A stretch of 64,000 nucleotides of DNA from assembly GCA_021464245.1 (NCBI GenBank), contig JADCRB010000007.1:5179125-5243124 (forward strand), given 5' to 3'. Shown in pieces: positions 38,401 through 53,399 of the stretch; position 1 is the first letter of the stretch, and every line of letters begins with the position of its first letter. Source of the stretch: Carallia brachiata (Eukaryota > Streptophyta > Magnoliopsida > Malpighiales > Rhizophoraceae). The notes below the pieces were generated by a model. That model saw only the letters and a list, made by a program, of their open reading frames with translations. It did no database searches and was not told the origin of the DNA. Made by a program: the position numbers and the translations under genes.

Positions 38401-38980
38401 ATGACCTAAAGGTAACGAGTCATGGAAATAGCTTCTTAGTGAAAACAAGGGTAAGACTACGTATATTTTACCTTTTCACAAACCTCAGAGTGTGGGAGTT
38501 TTGGTGGACTAGGACGCCCTTCTTTGTTTGACAAGTTTATTTGTTTTGAATAATGGGATTGGTATATACTCTTAGACTATATCAGTGCGTATGGATAGCA
38601 TATGACTCAACCAAAAGCATGTTGTAGGAGACCTACAGTGAAAAATAAGGAATTACTCTTTAGCAGGGAATGCTTTCTGGCATTCTTGCCAGTATATGCT
38701 TTCCACTCATTTCCACCCCTCAGGATCACCCCCTTTTTTTTTTTGTTGATTAGAAGTTTTTTCTACTTCATTTCCAGACAATCTGTTCTGGCAATCATTT
38801 TAAACAAGTTATTAACCATTCTGAGAAATTTTAGGACACTGAAGGACTCAATGAAACAGCCAGATTTTATGCGTATCACCAATCTGCGTTCAAGGGGTTG
38901 CCCATGATATGATGTTAGATTGTTCTTGGGAGAAAGGAGCTGAAGTGATCCTTGCATGGCTAAATGATTTAAATAGATAG
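35463..38980 (+). CDS. Alpha/beta hydrolase (esterase/lipase-like)
   Basis: Exons: 35463-35804, 36524-36568, 36687-36816, 37165-37234, 37318-37366, 37635-37732, 38175-38313 and 38835-38980, all GT-AG and phase-consistent. It has a possible plastid transit peptide (first ~35 residues, Ser/Lys-rich), then PLVFVHGSYHAAWCWAEHW (oxyanion HG motif), the nucleophile elbow GHSFGG with Ser about residue 153, the acid region VLVLGANDDFIV, and the histidine region AHDMMLDCSWEKGAEV. This resembles the uncharacterised Arabidopsis At5g38360-type hydrolase; the substrate is unknown. The exon sum is 1019, one short of a multiple of three. In the last exon one G seems lost near 38869 (…ETARFY, then a different frame gives …VAHDMM to the TAG at 38978-38980). 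With that base the product would be about 339 residues. As written it lacks the catalytic His. Confidence 0.85.
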
Positions 38981-39840
38981 GAACAGGAATGTGCTCAGGG
39001 AGGTTCAGCATGCCATTTGGGTCAATTGCATATCTACACAACAGAGAGTTTTCGAACTGATCGGCATGGTATTCTTCTTATTCTAGCATTTGGCCCTGTG
39101 CAAACTTGTGTTGTACGAAAATGTGTCAAGTCCTGGATCAGCGAACCTACTTGAATCTGTTGTAATTCCTCGTGCTACTAACATCCGACGAATGCATTTT
39201 CTTTCTTTTATTGTTGGGTTAATTAGCTTCTGCTGATTCTCAACTTTGTAGACGACTCTAGTAACAATAAGTTATAGCCAATTGGTATGAGTACATTTTC
39301 TCTAATAAGATGAATGACATTCGCCAGGGCTGATTGCCACATCTCTTTCTTTGTTTCAGGAAGTATTACCCGTAGGCAAGTAAAATAAAATTCCATAGCA
39401 TTAACACGTACAAAAATAACAATTAACTCCAATACTCAGCATGCTGTCACCCCATTATTGTCTGAAAAATATGGGTAGGCTGGAAATAGCAGGTATAGCA
39501 GGCCTAATGGGCCCTGTCTTTTCTTCCTCCTGTGAAAGGCAAACAGGCTGTGATTCTTCGGTCAAAAAAAACAAAAAACAGGCTGTGATTTTTTTCTCTC
39601 TATACGAGACAAAGGGGTCCGCATGGGCTAGGAGGCCAACTGGCCAAGGAAAAAATTAAGACCAATGGGATTGTGGGGTCAGATCTGGTTGGGCCCACTT
39701 AATCTGACCCAAGCAGGTCCATTAAACAAATAGCAGCCCATGCAAAATTGAGAAATCGACGGACCCCACCCCACTCCAATGTAAGCAAGAAATCTCAACC
39801 GTCCAAAATAGGGCAAACTATTATCCCCGTCTCCCGCTAA
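38981..39840. other. Hydrolase 3' flank and eS7 promoter
   Basis: The 3' untranslated region of the hydrolase is followed by the eS7 promoter. No other gene is supported. Confidence 0.5.
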
Positions 39841-39860
39841 GTATTAAACCCTCACCAACA
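39500..39860 (+). promoter_or_regulatory. eS7 promoter with site II (TGGGCC) and telo-box-like motifs
   Basis: TGGGCC occurs near 39508 and 39690 (as TTGGGCCC), and AAACCCTC near 39846, close to the CT-rich start region. Site II and telo-box pairs are usual in plant ribosomal protein promoters, where TCP factors and partners act. The assignment rests on motif and position only. Confidence 0.5.
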
Positions 39861-39889
39861 GCCACCCTTCTCTTCTTCTCTGTCTTCCC

Positions 39890-40891
39890 GCAGCAGCAGA
39901 AGGTGCAACCCATCTTGCTTTCACCTTAGTTCTACCTGCTGGTTGGTAAGCCTCTAGAAACCAAATGGGTCATCTTTTTTTTGCGATTATATCAACTCGG
40001 TTCGTTCCATTTTCGCTTGTTTGTGTGTTTTTGTCTGAGATCGATGCTGCTCTACGGTTTTGCTTTGTGGAAACATGACCCTGATTGATGCTTTGTTTTT
40101 AGCAAGTTAAATGGGTCGTTTTATTTTACATTTTTGTGAACTGGGTTGTCTTTAGTTTTTCTTGTATTGTTCTGAAATGAACTCTCTAATACCGTTGTTT
40201 GGGTACTGTTTTGGAACATCTTTCTATCGTTTCATTAGTTCGTCGTTTCGTTCGATGTTCTTCTGGGAGTGGTTTATCATGTTTATGTTTTGGTCTTGCA
40301 CTGATCTTTATTTAGCAGTGGGTTAGCCTATAGAACAAATTAGTCCTTTGGGTTTTTAATGTATTCTCCTTATGAGATTACTGTATCCTTTTCTGAAATG
40401 CTGTGGTTTTATATGCACTTTTATTTGGTAGCTTAGTGAATTTATTACTTGATTCTCCACCAAACTGATAGAGAAGAGAGCAGATAGACGTGGGTTGTAT
40501 AGGTATGGTTATGTGCCGGGAAGAGAAAGTCGTGTTTTGTTTTCTTTGAAACAAAGAAAGTGTTGTGGCACAGATATTTGATATTGTAATCAGGTCAATG
40601 GAGTGCAACTTGAGATATACTTTTTAATCTCACCCGTCAAACTTTCAATGTATTAATTTATTTGATTCATTATTCATTAATTGTATGTATCTCAACTTTC
40701 AGTCTTTGCCATACCGTAGACCGGCAAGCATGTTCCTCGATGCTCTAGAGGACATTGGGTTCAATAAAATTGTGTTTGTAGATAATGTTTTTGGCCCTGA
40801 GAACTTTAGTTGCTATATTTACGTATTTCATGGACGCAACTCCAGTTCGTAGTATCTCTAATATTTCAATCTTTAACCCAGATTTGGCAAG
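39890..40891 (+). other. eS7 5' leader exon and leader intron
   Basis: The pyrimidine-rich leader exon ends at 39945 with GGTTG/GTAAGC. The next acceptor is AACCCAG at 40881, ten bases before the ATG at 40892. A long leader intron is common in plant ribosomal protein genes. Confidence 0.5.
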
Positions 40892-42170
<1,279 letters not shown>

Positions 42171-43474
42171 AAAGCTGATTAAATTTCTTGGGCTGTCATT
42201 TTATTCTAAGAATTGATGATCCCAGCAAATGGGATACCATCGGAGATTTTGACTTTATACAGTATGGGACTTTCGTTTCCATAGGTTGGCTGAAACTTTC
42301 TTCAAAATATCCATTTCGCTTCTATTTCAATTCCATGGATTGTTTGTTTGTACAACATGATATCACTTCTTGAGTAGCTGCACTGCTTGTCTGAATTTTG
42401 GTAATTGCGATGATTTTGTTACTGGAAACTTGTAACTGAGAGGTCGGCGTGCTTTGACTTGTGTTAGAGTAATGCAAGAACGTTCTCTCCAAAATATTTT
42501 GGCTTAAAGTCAATTCCACTCAAAAGGTTTTTTGGGTTTACAAAAATATATTTTAATTATTTGAAAAAAAACTATAAACTTTTTAAAAAATAAAAAATTC
42601 ATTTTCTTTCATTCTCCTTCAAATCTCTTCCTTCTCTTCTTTCTCTCTCCTATTTCTCCTTTTCTCTCTCCCTTGCAGCCTTTACTATTATTATTATTAT
42701 TTGTTTTCGTTTATTCTTTGGTGTTTTTTCAGCCTCTAAGACTAAAACTGCTGTTGTTAGGTGGTTACGTGCTGATTTTTCCTCCGCTGAATTCATAAGA
42801 ATCCGATCCGAACTTCCGAGCGTACTTATCCTAAGCAAAGTTAGGGTGATATAAGATGTTTATCAATTTCTAATTTTGTAATTTCGTTATCTTGCATCGA
42901 TCCCTTAAATTGCATGCCAAAGGAAGGGGCGAATGATCCTGCTTGTTTTGTTTTGTTGTACAGAGGAAGAGGGAGTAGAGAGGGATGACTTTTTTTTTTT
43001 TTTTTAATTTTTGTATAATAATTTTAAAATAATTAAAATTAAAAAATATCGCGCTGTCATCTTGACAGAGCATGCTTGGTATGACATGAGAGTCAATTGT
43101 CATGTTAATATACTTTAACAAATGGAATGACGATTATATAGATCTAATTTGACGGACACAACTTGGCGAGCCAATTTTTTTAAGAAAAGACGTAGGCAGA
43201 AATTAATAACTCAAATAGACTAAATTTGACCAAGCCCAAATATATTTAAGGTAAGAGCCCATAAGAGAAACAAGTTTTGTAGACAAATCTTTACGCACGG
43301 GCGAGAGTTTGAGACTTCGAAAATTACGTGAAAAAGCGGCACGATTCTCGCCGGCCCTTGTAACTCTTACTATATATAATCTTATTCCATTTATGTGCGA
43401 GTCCTCACATTATATTCTTGTACCTAAAACTGATAGTTTCTGTTCTTCCAACTCATTGTTTTTGGAGGAACTCG
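42171..43474. other. Convergent spacer between eS7 and isomerase
   Basis: The 3' flanks of two converging genes. AT-rich, with a T-tract near 42990. No further gene. Confidence 0.5.
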
Positions 43475-46400
43475 TCATTCACTCCGCCTATACAAGTGCA
43501 ACTCAGACAAAGAGGTTGTGCAGATTTCGGTATTGGCAGGTGCAAACAAGATATCCCCTTCAGTGATTACATCTTCGGATGATTCCGTCTGCATTGTCCC
43601 TTCCCCTAATGTTACTATAAAAACAGAAGGACCTGGGACTAATGGAAATACTGTTGATGCCCCTCCAGGCAGAACGCAACGATCAACCTCAAATTCCTCG
43701 AACGGTGGAGAATATCTCGAAACGTATGAACTAAACTTCACAGGAGATCCTTTCAAGATATCAGGGAAGCCCTGGAGAAAAGCCGATATCAGCATTAGTG
43801 TTTCATAAAATTGTTTAACCCTTACATGAAAAATCAATACGCCACACATATTGACACACTACGAACGAATGCAATGAAAATGGTAGGTGAATAACAAAAC
43901 CATCCCAGCCTTGACATACACACTCTCACGCATAAATAAGAATTTGCAGCATCAGTTCATTACAGTTAAAAACTAATGGCTCTGCCCCTCCAGAAGAAAG
44001 GTCACTGTTCCTCTGATACATAGACATAAGGCTAGTTTTTTATATGCACACTTGTATATCTTTGACACATTTGAAAGGATGACAACTTGCTCAAAATCAA
44101 CGAATAACTCAAATCTCTATCAGAAAAAAGGGCAAAGGGATTACTCAAATAATGCAGCTGTGCTGCAAATAGAATGCTTAGATGCGAGAAGGAATGTCAC
44201 CCTGATAGTTTCGAATAATAAAATAAATTCATTATACATCTACTATCACATTGAATTTATAGAGGAACATAACATTTGTCAGCTTGGAGAAAGGTATATG
44301 TTTCAAAAGAATTTCACACTACCAGCCACATAGACTTGAGAACTGAGGTTGAAAAACAATGGGTTTGATCAGGGGAAGAACTATTCAGACCTCTCATGAC
44401 ATGATGATGTCAGCCAACATAATTTACAGTAAGAAACCTCCAAAAATTAGGCAAAAGAAAGAATTCTTACTTGTTTGTATGTAAGCATGGAACAAAGGGT
44501 TTGAATATCTCGATGCTTGGGAGTAAGGCCAGCCCGCACAACATTATCCGATGTTGCCATACATTCGATGCATTCACCTAGTATATATGCATGTGGTTCA
44601 TTTGGCCCAAGATACAGTGCTTCACCAGGATGAAGCTTCACGTGATTGAAAAAGAAGGCCGAAATTACACCAACATCAGCTGGATATTGCTTTTCTAACC
44701 GCAAGACCAACTCTTCCTTATCAGACAATTGTCTCACCTGATTGAATATTAGATGGGTTAAGGAGATAATATCATGGAAATATAAAGAATGGGAATTAGA
44801 AAATAAGGACCACACTTTCATCTAGTCAATCGAAAAAAAAACCACATTTTCAACAATATTGTTACTTTTTTTAATTAACTTTATTTCATAACCAAAGAAA
44901 GGTTTGAAGAAGTAAAAACAGCTAATGCATTTTTGGGTATCTTTAGTTTGAGAGGAAGTAATAGTATAGCTAATGCAATGAAATGAGAACTTAAAAGATA
45001 AAAATCTCTGGTCATATGTAGCAGTTTTGCTGGGGAAAAGAGGAAAGGAAAATGAAGATCAGTTGCACAAATCAGTCATTATGTGTGGAACACCCCGTGA
45101 AAGAAGCTGAAGGCAAGATATTTAAACTAACCTGGCTTTCCATCTGCAGTCTACTTTTGAGTTTGGATGTGACTGCGGTAATCATCTCTTTGTTAGCAGA
45201 CATGAGTTGGGTAAAAACTGATCTCAGAACTGATTTCACTCTATTTTCCTCATCTTGCTCCTTCATGTTTAAGACTTGGTTTGCATCTGCAGTGCCAACA
45301 AGTTCTACAATCTCAGGAACATCATTAACAACAAGCTTAAGCTCCTGGAAAAGAAAAACAATTAGAGTGTGTCACATACTAAAATACCAATTCAAGTACT
45401 GGACAAAAACTATCTATGTCTATTTAATTCAGAGAACATTATAGATGAGTATGAGCATTTAACCACCCAGCAAATTTTGACTCACAGACATATGTTCCTA
45501 AAACAGTTTCTGACTAAATGTGAATCACCACATATGAGCTACTCCACTGTGAGGCTTTAAAGGAAAACGGCCATGTAGAGAAAGCTATTGGTGGGTAAAT
45601 ATGCAGAGACAAGCATAACAGCAAAACATTGTAAGCAATCAACCCTGTATAACTCAGGGTTCTCCATGAAACTGAAACACAAAAAATGGAAATTAATCCC
45701 GTTCAGATATGCGATCGTTCCAAATAGGAAATTGTTGCTTTGACAACCACACAGGACTCTGCTCACTAATACCATGAATAGTTGACAAACAGATTATAAA
45801 CTCTTCCACGAACCTCTAACTTTTACACCAACAATTATAGCAGACAATTCGAGCTAACCCATTCGCCCATTTGTGTGCAATGTCTTTACACAGCCATTTA
45901 AAATGGTCATAATCTCAGGTGTGATTCATGACAACAAACATTGAATTACAACCAAAATCAGACTAAAAAAATTTGCCAAGCACATAAATCACCAAGAAGA
46001 TCAGTAAACCACCTTTAGAGTGATAAAGCCACAAAGGGCCTCAAAGTCTGTTATCGCCAAAGCTAATTCAGGCTTGTGATTGCCATCCTTATAAATGTCT
46101 GGCCACCTCTTATGCAGCTGTTTAGCTAATTCCTTGTCTGGGTGAGCCTGAATTGACAATGCTTTAGCCACAGAAAGTACCTATCAGATATGAAAAAGGA
46201 TAAGTACACCAAAACTCCAGAATCCAAATCAAATATCAAAATATTTGTAGTAACACAAATTTTAAGCACAATTATCAAGGAGAACTCATTGAATATCCAA
46301 TCAAGCATTACAATTGCATTTTAACCGAGAAAAGAGTTACACAATACCAACCCGGAGCAATCTACAGTAAAAAAATCCCTCTCGACTCAAAATTGCATAG

Positions 46401-46877
46401 ATTACATAAAATAAAATTGCAAAATTGAAATTCAATCAGATTGTATTTTTTATCACACAGTTGGGGAGAAAATATTCAACTCAAAATCTCTCTCAAAGAC
46501 ACAAAATTATACAGAATCAAATGGAGAGAAGAAAAACTATACCTTGAACAAGAAAGGAAGATCACATCCCCACTTATCCAGAACCTTCTGTCCAAGCACA
46601 CTAGGGTTCTTAGCAATCCACTCTTTCAAACTGAGAGATTTATGAGGAGGCCCCATTGCAACTCCATTGTCCACCCCACTTTCCACCACTAAAGATGGTC
46701 CAGAATCGTGGGTTCCCATCCAAAGTTCTGCATAAGGCTTGTCCTCCTCAATAGCAGACCCAGAATTCAAAGCATACAGCCTGGCAACCTGTGATTCTGC
46801 CCCTCTCTTGCCCCAGTCATAGTTTTGCACTGAACACCTCAGTTCCGGAGTCTTGGGTGCTTCAACTCAGCGTCCAT
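43475..46877 (-). CDS. PMI: Mannose-6-phosphate isomerase, class I
   Basis: Exons on the minus strand: 46877-46543, 46180-46013 (168), 45344-45132 (213), 44737-44471 (267) and 43771-43475 (297). The enzyme interconverts fructose-6-P and mannose-6-P in the cytosol, supplying GDP-mannose and ascorbate synthesis. Visible motifs: [46 protein letters not shown] (zinc site), [42 protein letters not shown] (second zinc/active-site block), and [14 protein letters not shown]. Exon 1 from the ATG at 46877 is 335 bases. One G appears lost near 46866, and with it the exon is 336 bases and runs in phase into YDWG. As written, translation from that ATG stops early. The C-terminus ends LHLYRRSE; relatives continue Y-R-A-G-V-N, and the same DNA read two bases later gives a similar tail, so further G losses near 43485 are possible. 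Confidence 0.9.
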
Positions 46878-49800
46878 GGCACTAGTTCACACTAAAAAAC
46901 ACTAATTAGAGATGCAGAAGTTGAGAAAAAGAATGAGAATTTATAGAAGGGTGTGCGGTTGCCATGGAAAAGATGGCACCTTTATTAATAGTAATGGTGT
47001 TTAAGGAGTTTGAAAGGGTCACAAGAGAGAGGGAAACAAGTTAGAGAGAGAGAGAGAGAGACTTGGTGACTTGGGAGAAAGATAGAGAAAGTGGGGTTAG
47101 TGGGGTCTGATCTAAACTCTCCTTTCTTGAATTTCCTATCAGTCATAGCGTCCAAAATCTTATTTTTTTCTGATGTGCTAAATCGTTTCTTACCCCTTTA
47201 AGAAGCTTCCTTCGGAGCCGGTACAAATTTATTTCTTGGGGCCACTTCTAGATTGTCAAATCTTGTAACTTTCCTTTTTTCCTCCACGAAATTTCCTAGG
47301 ACTCCTTCCTTCTCTCTTTATTTTTGTTGTTTTCTTTTTGAAAGTTTAAAAATATTTTTATAATCACCAGTGAAAAATAAAAGCCAATAAAAAAAAAACC
47401 ACCAAGAAGTTGAAAGAATCTACCTTTAAAGCATTAAAGATTTATCAAAATAAAAGGTTGAAAATAGAAAAACTGAGAAACAAACGAAAACTGCAGAAAT
47501 TGGTAATAAAGACTCGGATGGATGTTCTTATCGTTTACAAAAGTACAATGAAGGTTCAGTAGGGTCAATTGTCGGCGGTGGTTTTTGGACTGACTGAGGA
47601 GGAAAAGGAACCGGCGGGGCGAGATGAGTGATTAGTCGCCAGCGATGGCGTGGCGGTGGCGGTGACACGAGGCTAACCGAGGCAGCATCGGTGTAAGAGA
47701 CAACGACGTCGTAGCATCTGAGCAGGACAAAACTAATTAACTGAAGTCAAAAACTGAAATTACCTCGTACTTTACCTTCTCAGTTCTGAAAGCCTCCCTT
47801 TGTCTAGTGATGCCAAACGCTTACTCTTGCTTTCGTAATACTGTGTTTGAATAAAATTTTTAAAAGAGGGAGAGTGTGAAAGATAAAAGTGGGGAAGGAA
47901 TTATTAGAGAAGAGAAATATTTTTTATCCTCTCTTATATTAAGGAAAAAGTGATGAGAAGGAGGAAAATTATAATTTTTTTTATTTGAGAAAGAGTGAAA
48001 AGTGATGAAAATGAATATAAAATGTATTGAAATAATTTTATCCTTCATAATAAATTTTATTTAGGAAAAATTGTAATTTTTAAATTATGTAAGGAGTAAT
48101 TGAGTCATTTAATAAGTTTAGTAGGAAAATTTGTAAATTTTTTCTTATTTTAGAGAGGATTGATTTTGATGAAATAGAGAAAATTAAAAGAATTAGAAAA
48201 TTTTCTCTCTCATACTTTTCAAATATTTTTTAAATACAACAATTTATTTTAATTCTCTCACTTTTTTCTCCTTCCCTCCCTTTTCTCCTCTCCCAAATAT
48301 AATGTGAATGAAACTATCGTAAGATCAATGTTAAGTTTAATTTAATTACGATTCATATCGTGTATTTTAAATAAAATATAAAAAAAATTAATAAAACTGA
48401 GACATCGTTAAACCCTGGATCGAAGTAGAAGTTAGTCGGTGGAGACCGTCGGTTTACGTAGATTATGTCTTTTATGTTCAAAATAAAAATAAAAGAAAAG
48501 AGTAACGCTAAACAAATCTGTCAGAATCGTACCTAAACCAGGCTATGTTATGTTTTGTTTTTTTTTCGGCTTCGTTGTAAACGTCGTTGCTTGGGCCTCT
48601 CCTAGAGCCTGATACTTATCAAGTTGATTCGGATGACGAATATATCCCAAGTTCCCGAAAGTTAATAGAATCAGGTATCTGTCACTTTCGCTCTCTCTCT
48701 CTCTCTCTCCAGATTTTCCATGGCTTACCTCGCTTTTATAAACGAGCCTTCGGACGTTAAACATTTAATTTACGTATTGACTTTACAGCCCTTTTTTTTT
48801 TATTCAAGCTATATCATAATAAGAAAAATTACATAAATACATCATAATATACAAAAAAAATTAATATGTAAAATTTAGATCATAAAATTGTAAAAAATAT
48901 ATTTAATTAAAAAAATTAATTATTAAATTAATTATATATTTTTTACGTGTCGTAAATTATATAATTGTATAATAATATTCAATAATAATTTATATAAAAT
49001 CTGGTTATCTGTCCTTTTCCCTTTTTTGTATGCCTTAATCTAGTAGCCGTCCTACTTTGTTATAGGACAGGAAAACTCTAACAAGCATAGACTGCGGTTA
49101 TGTTATTATTATTAAATTTAAAAAGACTGAATTCGCCTTGTGGGTTTAATGTATGGACACAAAATTACCTGTATTCAAATAGATTGCATAAAGTGTTTAT
49201 GTTGTATAAAATGTTATTTGTTTAGTATAAAATAGTTTTTATTGAGTATAAAATTTTATTGTATTTAAATAAATGAATCCATGTGATTGATTAGTATATA
49301 TTATACCTTATAAAGCTAATCGGGTAGTTTGTATCTATCTAAACTGGTGACATTATAAGAACTTTGACAATGTTATTGGCATTTGGGGCGCTGATAACAC
49401 TTACACTATATTTGTTTTATTGGGAAAGGTGGGAAAAGAAAGGGTAAGGAATGAAAATTTTGAATTTTTTTATTATATTTTCATATATTTTTATCTATCC
49501 AAACAACTCATTTTTCTCATAATTTTTTATCTCACAATTTTCTTTATAATTTTTTTCTCACTATCTTTTTTTATCTATCCAAATAAATTTTTTTATAATT
49601 TTCTTTTTTCACAACTTTCTTATTCTCCACTTTCTCACAATCCAAACACATAGTTAGTGAAAATTAGGTATTAAATAATAATGAGTACAAATAATAAAAT
49701 TAATTAAAAAAAACTTTATAAGCACCCAACCATGCAACAGGCAATAATTTATAAAAATAAAAAAATAATATATTATTAAATTAACAATATATCTCTTATA

Positions 49801-51429
49801 TATTTTAATAAATATATTCATATAATTTTACTTCTAATTAATACACATGTAGGCTCCAATAATCTCATGGTTAGGCAGAAACGCAACATTAATTTTTTGC
49901 TGTGAGAAATATGAAGGCAGGAATTGCATTTTCTTGTCAGAGAATATTGGAAACTGTACGCCTCTAAGCTTTGTATGCCGAGTTCCTTGTTAGGCACACT
50001 CGAGACCCACCGACTGCACCAAAATGAACGCCAACTTGTTACAATTATCCTATCTTATATTCATTGGAGATAATATTAAGTGATTTTAAATATATAATAA
50101 CATAATTTTATTAAATAATATTTGTTTTATTTTTTTTATAATTAAATTTTATTTTATAATTATTTTAAAATTATTTAAATGAAGATATTAAATATTTTTT
50201 TATTTAAAAACAATTATGGGCACGTGAAATTCGTGCGGCCGGTATCGGCAACTGCACGTGACACGTATCGACACCCCATACCACCAGTGCCACCGAACCA
50301 ATGCAAACAGCAATTTTCATGCAATGCTTACAGGGCATCAGCATCAAGAGCGTGATGTGCCTGAAAGCGAGAGAATCCAGGATACAAATCCAATGCGTTG
50401 TCCGAGAAGCCTTACTGGCTACTGCTAAAGTGACGGGCATTAAAAGTTACACCGTTTGCACACATTATGTTGCATTAGGCCTTTTTCTGATCTCATTCGC
50501 TCGTTTTTCAAACAAGAGAATGCTTTACCCATGAGCTAAGGGTAAATTGGCTCATTTGGAACGTGAGTTAAGAATGCTTTACCGTGATTGATTCGTTAAT
50601 AAGTTGGTTGGGTTACAAAGTATAAAGATAATTCTTTTTATTTTTATAAATTTTAAATATCTTTTTTATAAATTAAAATTTAAAAATTTAAAAAATAAAA
50701 ATAGGACGCAGTTAGGTGACTATTTTTAAATAGCTATTAAGTAGCTGTCATATACGATAGAATAGAAGACATTGTATGAGGTGATAAGGAAACTATAAGG
50801 AAATTATATAATGTGTTAGAGAAAATTATATCGCATGTAACTAATTAATAAAAATAAAAAATATCGGTTATATGTCGTACAATTTTCTCTGACACGTCGT
50901 ATAATTTTTTGATAATTTCTGTGTCACGTCGTATAATTTTGTTTGTTCCATCGTATATAACAACAATTTAATATTTCCCCAACAAAAAGTCAAATAACTT
51001 TTTCATAAAAATATAAGTTCTTAACCGTCCCGTCAAAGAATCGTGTTCCATTGCTTCATGGCTGTGAAGGAAGGGTTGGGTTTTAACTTTTAAGGTAGCC
51101 CACTTCGATTCGTAGGCGACTTCAGCTTCGAAGAACTAAAAACTTCTCAAATAAAGAGATGAGTTTGGATCCGCGGATTCTATGGCTCCTTCTTTTAATT
51201 AGGGTCTTAACTTTCAATCTGCTTAATGAAAGAGGAGAATCCCACAGTACAATGAATTCAATATTCAATCTCTCAAACAAGCCTTGGGCCCAGGGGCTGT
51301 GGCAAATTGGCCGAATAAAAAATGCTTGAAGAGTATATTTTATACAGCACATATGAAGATTAGTCTGTCTTTATGAAAGTGGTTAAACGGAACATTTAAA
51401 TACGAGGGTTATTTGGATCGTGACTCCCA
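46878..51429. other. Large AT-rich intergenic region
   Basis: It contains an (AG)n tract at 47047-47062, a (CT)n tract near 48690, purine-rich DNA at 47865-47990 facing pyrimidine-rich DNA at 48200-48300 (possible MITE), and the element at 49407-49657. No coding region is supported. Confidence 0.5.
49407..49657. mobile_element. MITE with ~30-base imperfect inverted ends
   Basis: The left end CTATATTTGTTTTATTGGG, and onward to GGTGGGAAAAG, pairs with the reverse complement of the right end CTATGTGTTTGGATTGTG to GTGGAGAA. The element is about 250 bases, with an AT-rich centre and no coding sequence. Confidence 0.6.
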
Positions 51430-53135
51430 GTCACTTCCCTAAATCATAAAATAGATTATATGTATTGATAAAAAAATTTGGTAATAAAATTTTGTAAATC
51501 ATATTTTTTTTTGTCTAATGAAAAAATTTGTTTCCATCTTCAGTTTTTAAATTAAAAGATGATAAAAATATTTTTTAGACAAAAGTAATTTTGTTTAGGG
51601 AGAAAAAGGAATTTTGGATAAAATAGTCTTAAAATTTCATATTAATATTAAATATTTTAAAATTGTAGTGGGGACACTTATTTTTACTAGAGTGTGAATG
51701 GCTCTGCCATTGGTGCCTGCAACAGTTTTAACTACACTACTACTAGCGATAAAAGTAAAAGCAGAAGTAATACCATTTTTTTCATTATGATTATGTTTCT
51801 TATTCCCATGATGATGCGCAGCAAATTCTCAATGCACAACTTTCCTCCCAAGTTGTTCAAATAATGCAACTCATCGAGTCCTCCACTTTGATTCTCCTGT
51901 TGCTTCCGTTTTGAGCTTTTACTTTTCGGCAGTATGAATCTGGTTAATTTCTCAAGCAAAGTCAACCGTCCAATCCCCTAGAGCATATGAGTCAAAGCAT
52001 AGCAACTCTCGATATTAAGTTGCCTCAGATTGATCAGCTTTTTGATATCATTAGGTAATTGTCTAAGCCCACCACATTCTATTAGTTTGAGCACTTGCAA
52101 ATTTTGTAGTGTAGTAATCGAACAAGGGAGCATCTGGATCTTTTCATTCCTAGACAAAACCAAATACCTCAAGTGCTTCAATTTGCCGATGGAAGATGGC
52201 ACTGTCTCAATACTCAATTTTTGTAGATCCAACTGTCATAAATGCTTTAAATTACGAAAAATTGTCTGGTATTGCCCTTTAACTATTTTCTACCTTGCAG
52301 CACGAAACATTAGTTTTAATGTAAAAAATGTCTCTAGATTTTTTGCTTCAAGCACAAATATTGAAACTTGCCAATTATCAATGTATTCGTACAAATCAAA
52401 ATCAGATGAGATATGTTAAGTTTTTTTGCCAACTTATCTCGGGTTTGAAATTGACATATAGACACTTTCAACTCTAGTTACTGAGGAAGCAAGATCGTGC
52501 ATTAAATCATGCATTTTGCAACTTATTATGCCCCCCAGCTCATCATATTTCACTTCTTGCAAGAAATACCTCCATAGGAGATCCAAGAAACAGTCCGACC
52601 AAAATTTAAGACACTGACTTGAGTTCGATGACTTAATATACCCTTGCGCCATCCAAAGAGCTACCAATGTGTCCATATAGATTTTATGGTCTTTTGGAAA
52701 TAATTTACAGTAAGCAATTTCGTGTTTTAAATGGGGTGGCAGATGGTCATAACTCAACTTAAGAGTTGTTAGGATACTACTTTATCTTTAATCCAACATG
52801 GCCAGTTCTTTCCTTTTGAAAATTGTCATTCAAGTATAGTTTCTTTGAAATACATAAGACCCCCATTGCCAAGGGAACTCCATTACACTTTGCCACAATT
52901 TCCTTTCCAATTGCTTCGTGACTTGGCGTTGGAGGCGTACACCCTTGTTTAAATGCCATTCGAACAAACAAAGACCATGATTCGTTTTCAGATAAGCCCT
53001 GTAACATAATTGACATTGTGGCGCAGGACTTGTAATTTCTACTACTTTTTTAGAACGTGTTGTTACTAGTATTCAGCTTCATCTTGCGCCACCAATTAAC
53101 AAATTTCTTAAGGGATACCATCTCTCTGCAGGAAA
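51430..53135 (-). pseudogene. CC-NBS-LRR gene fragment
   Basis: It is homologous over its whole length to ~61775-63445 of the NLR gene at the window's right end, including that gene's intron-like segment. On the minus strand it covers RNBS-B to the first LRRs: GLSENESWSLFVRMA, KEIVAKCNGVPLA (GLPL), SYDHLPPHLKHEIAYCKLFPKD (RNBS-D), CKMHDLMHDLASS (MHD), then KLKHLRYLVLSRNEKIQMLP. The P-loop and kinase-2 are missing because the copy ends near 53135. Several frameshifts and stops separate the blocks, so it is non-functional. Confidence 0.9.
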
Positions 53136-53399
53136 TCAAAATGCTGATACGGAAAAGATTGCGCACCATTTTCGTTTTTTTTCCCCATAAATTTGGCGGG
53201 TTTTGTGATCTCAGCAGCGGATTGAGTTCTCTAAAACCACATGAACATCTTCTATCCCCGCCAGCTGATCGGTTTTTCTAAGCATTCAGCGGACACACTT
53301 AACCGTTTGTCACCATCTGAATCACATTCTTGCTACAATTGCTGTCCCTCTCGACGCCCACTTTCCCGAAAACCCACAATCATCATCATCATCATCCTC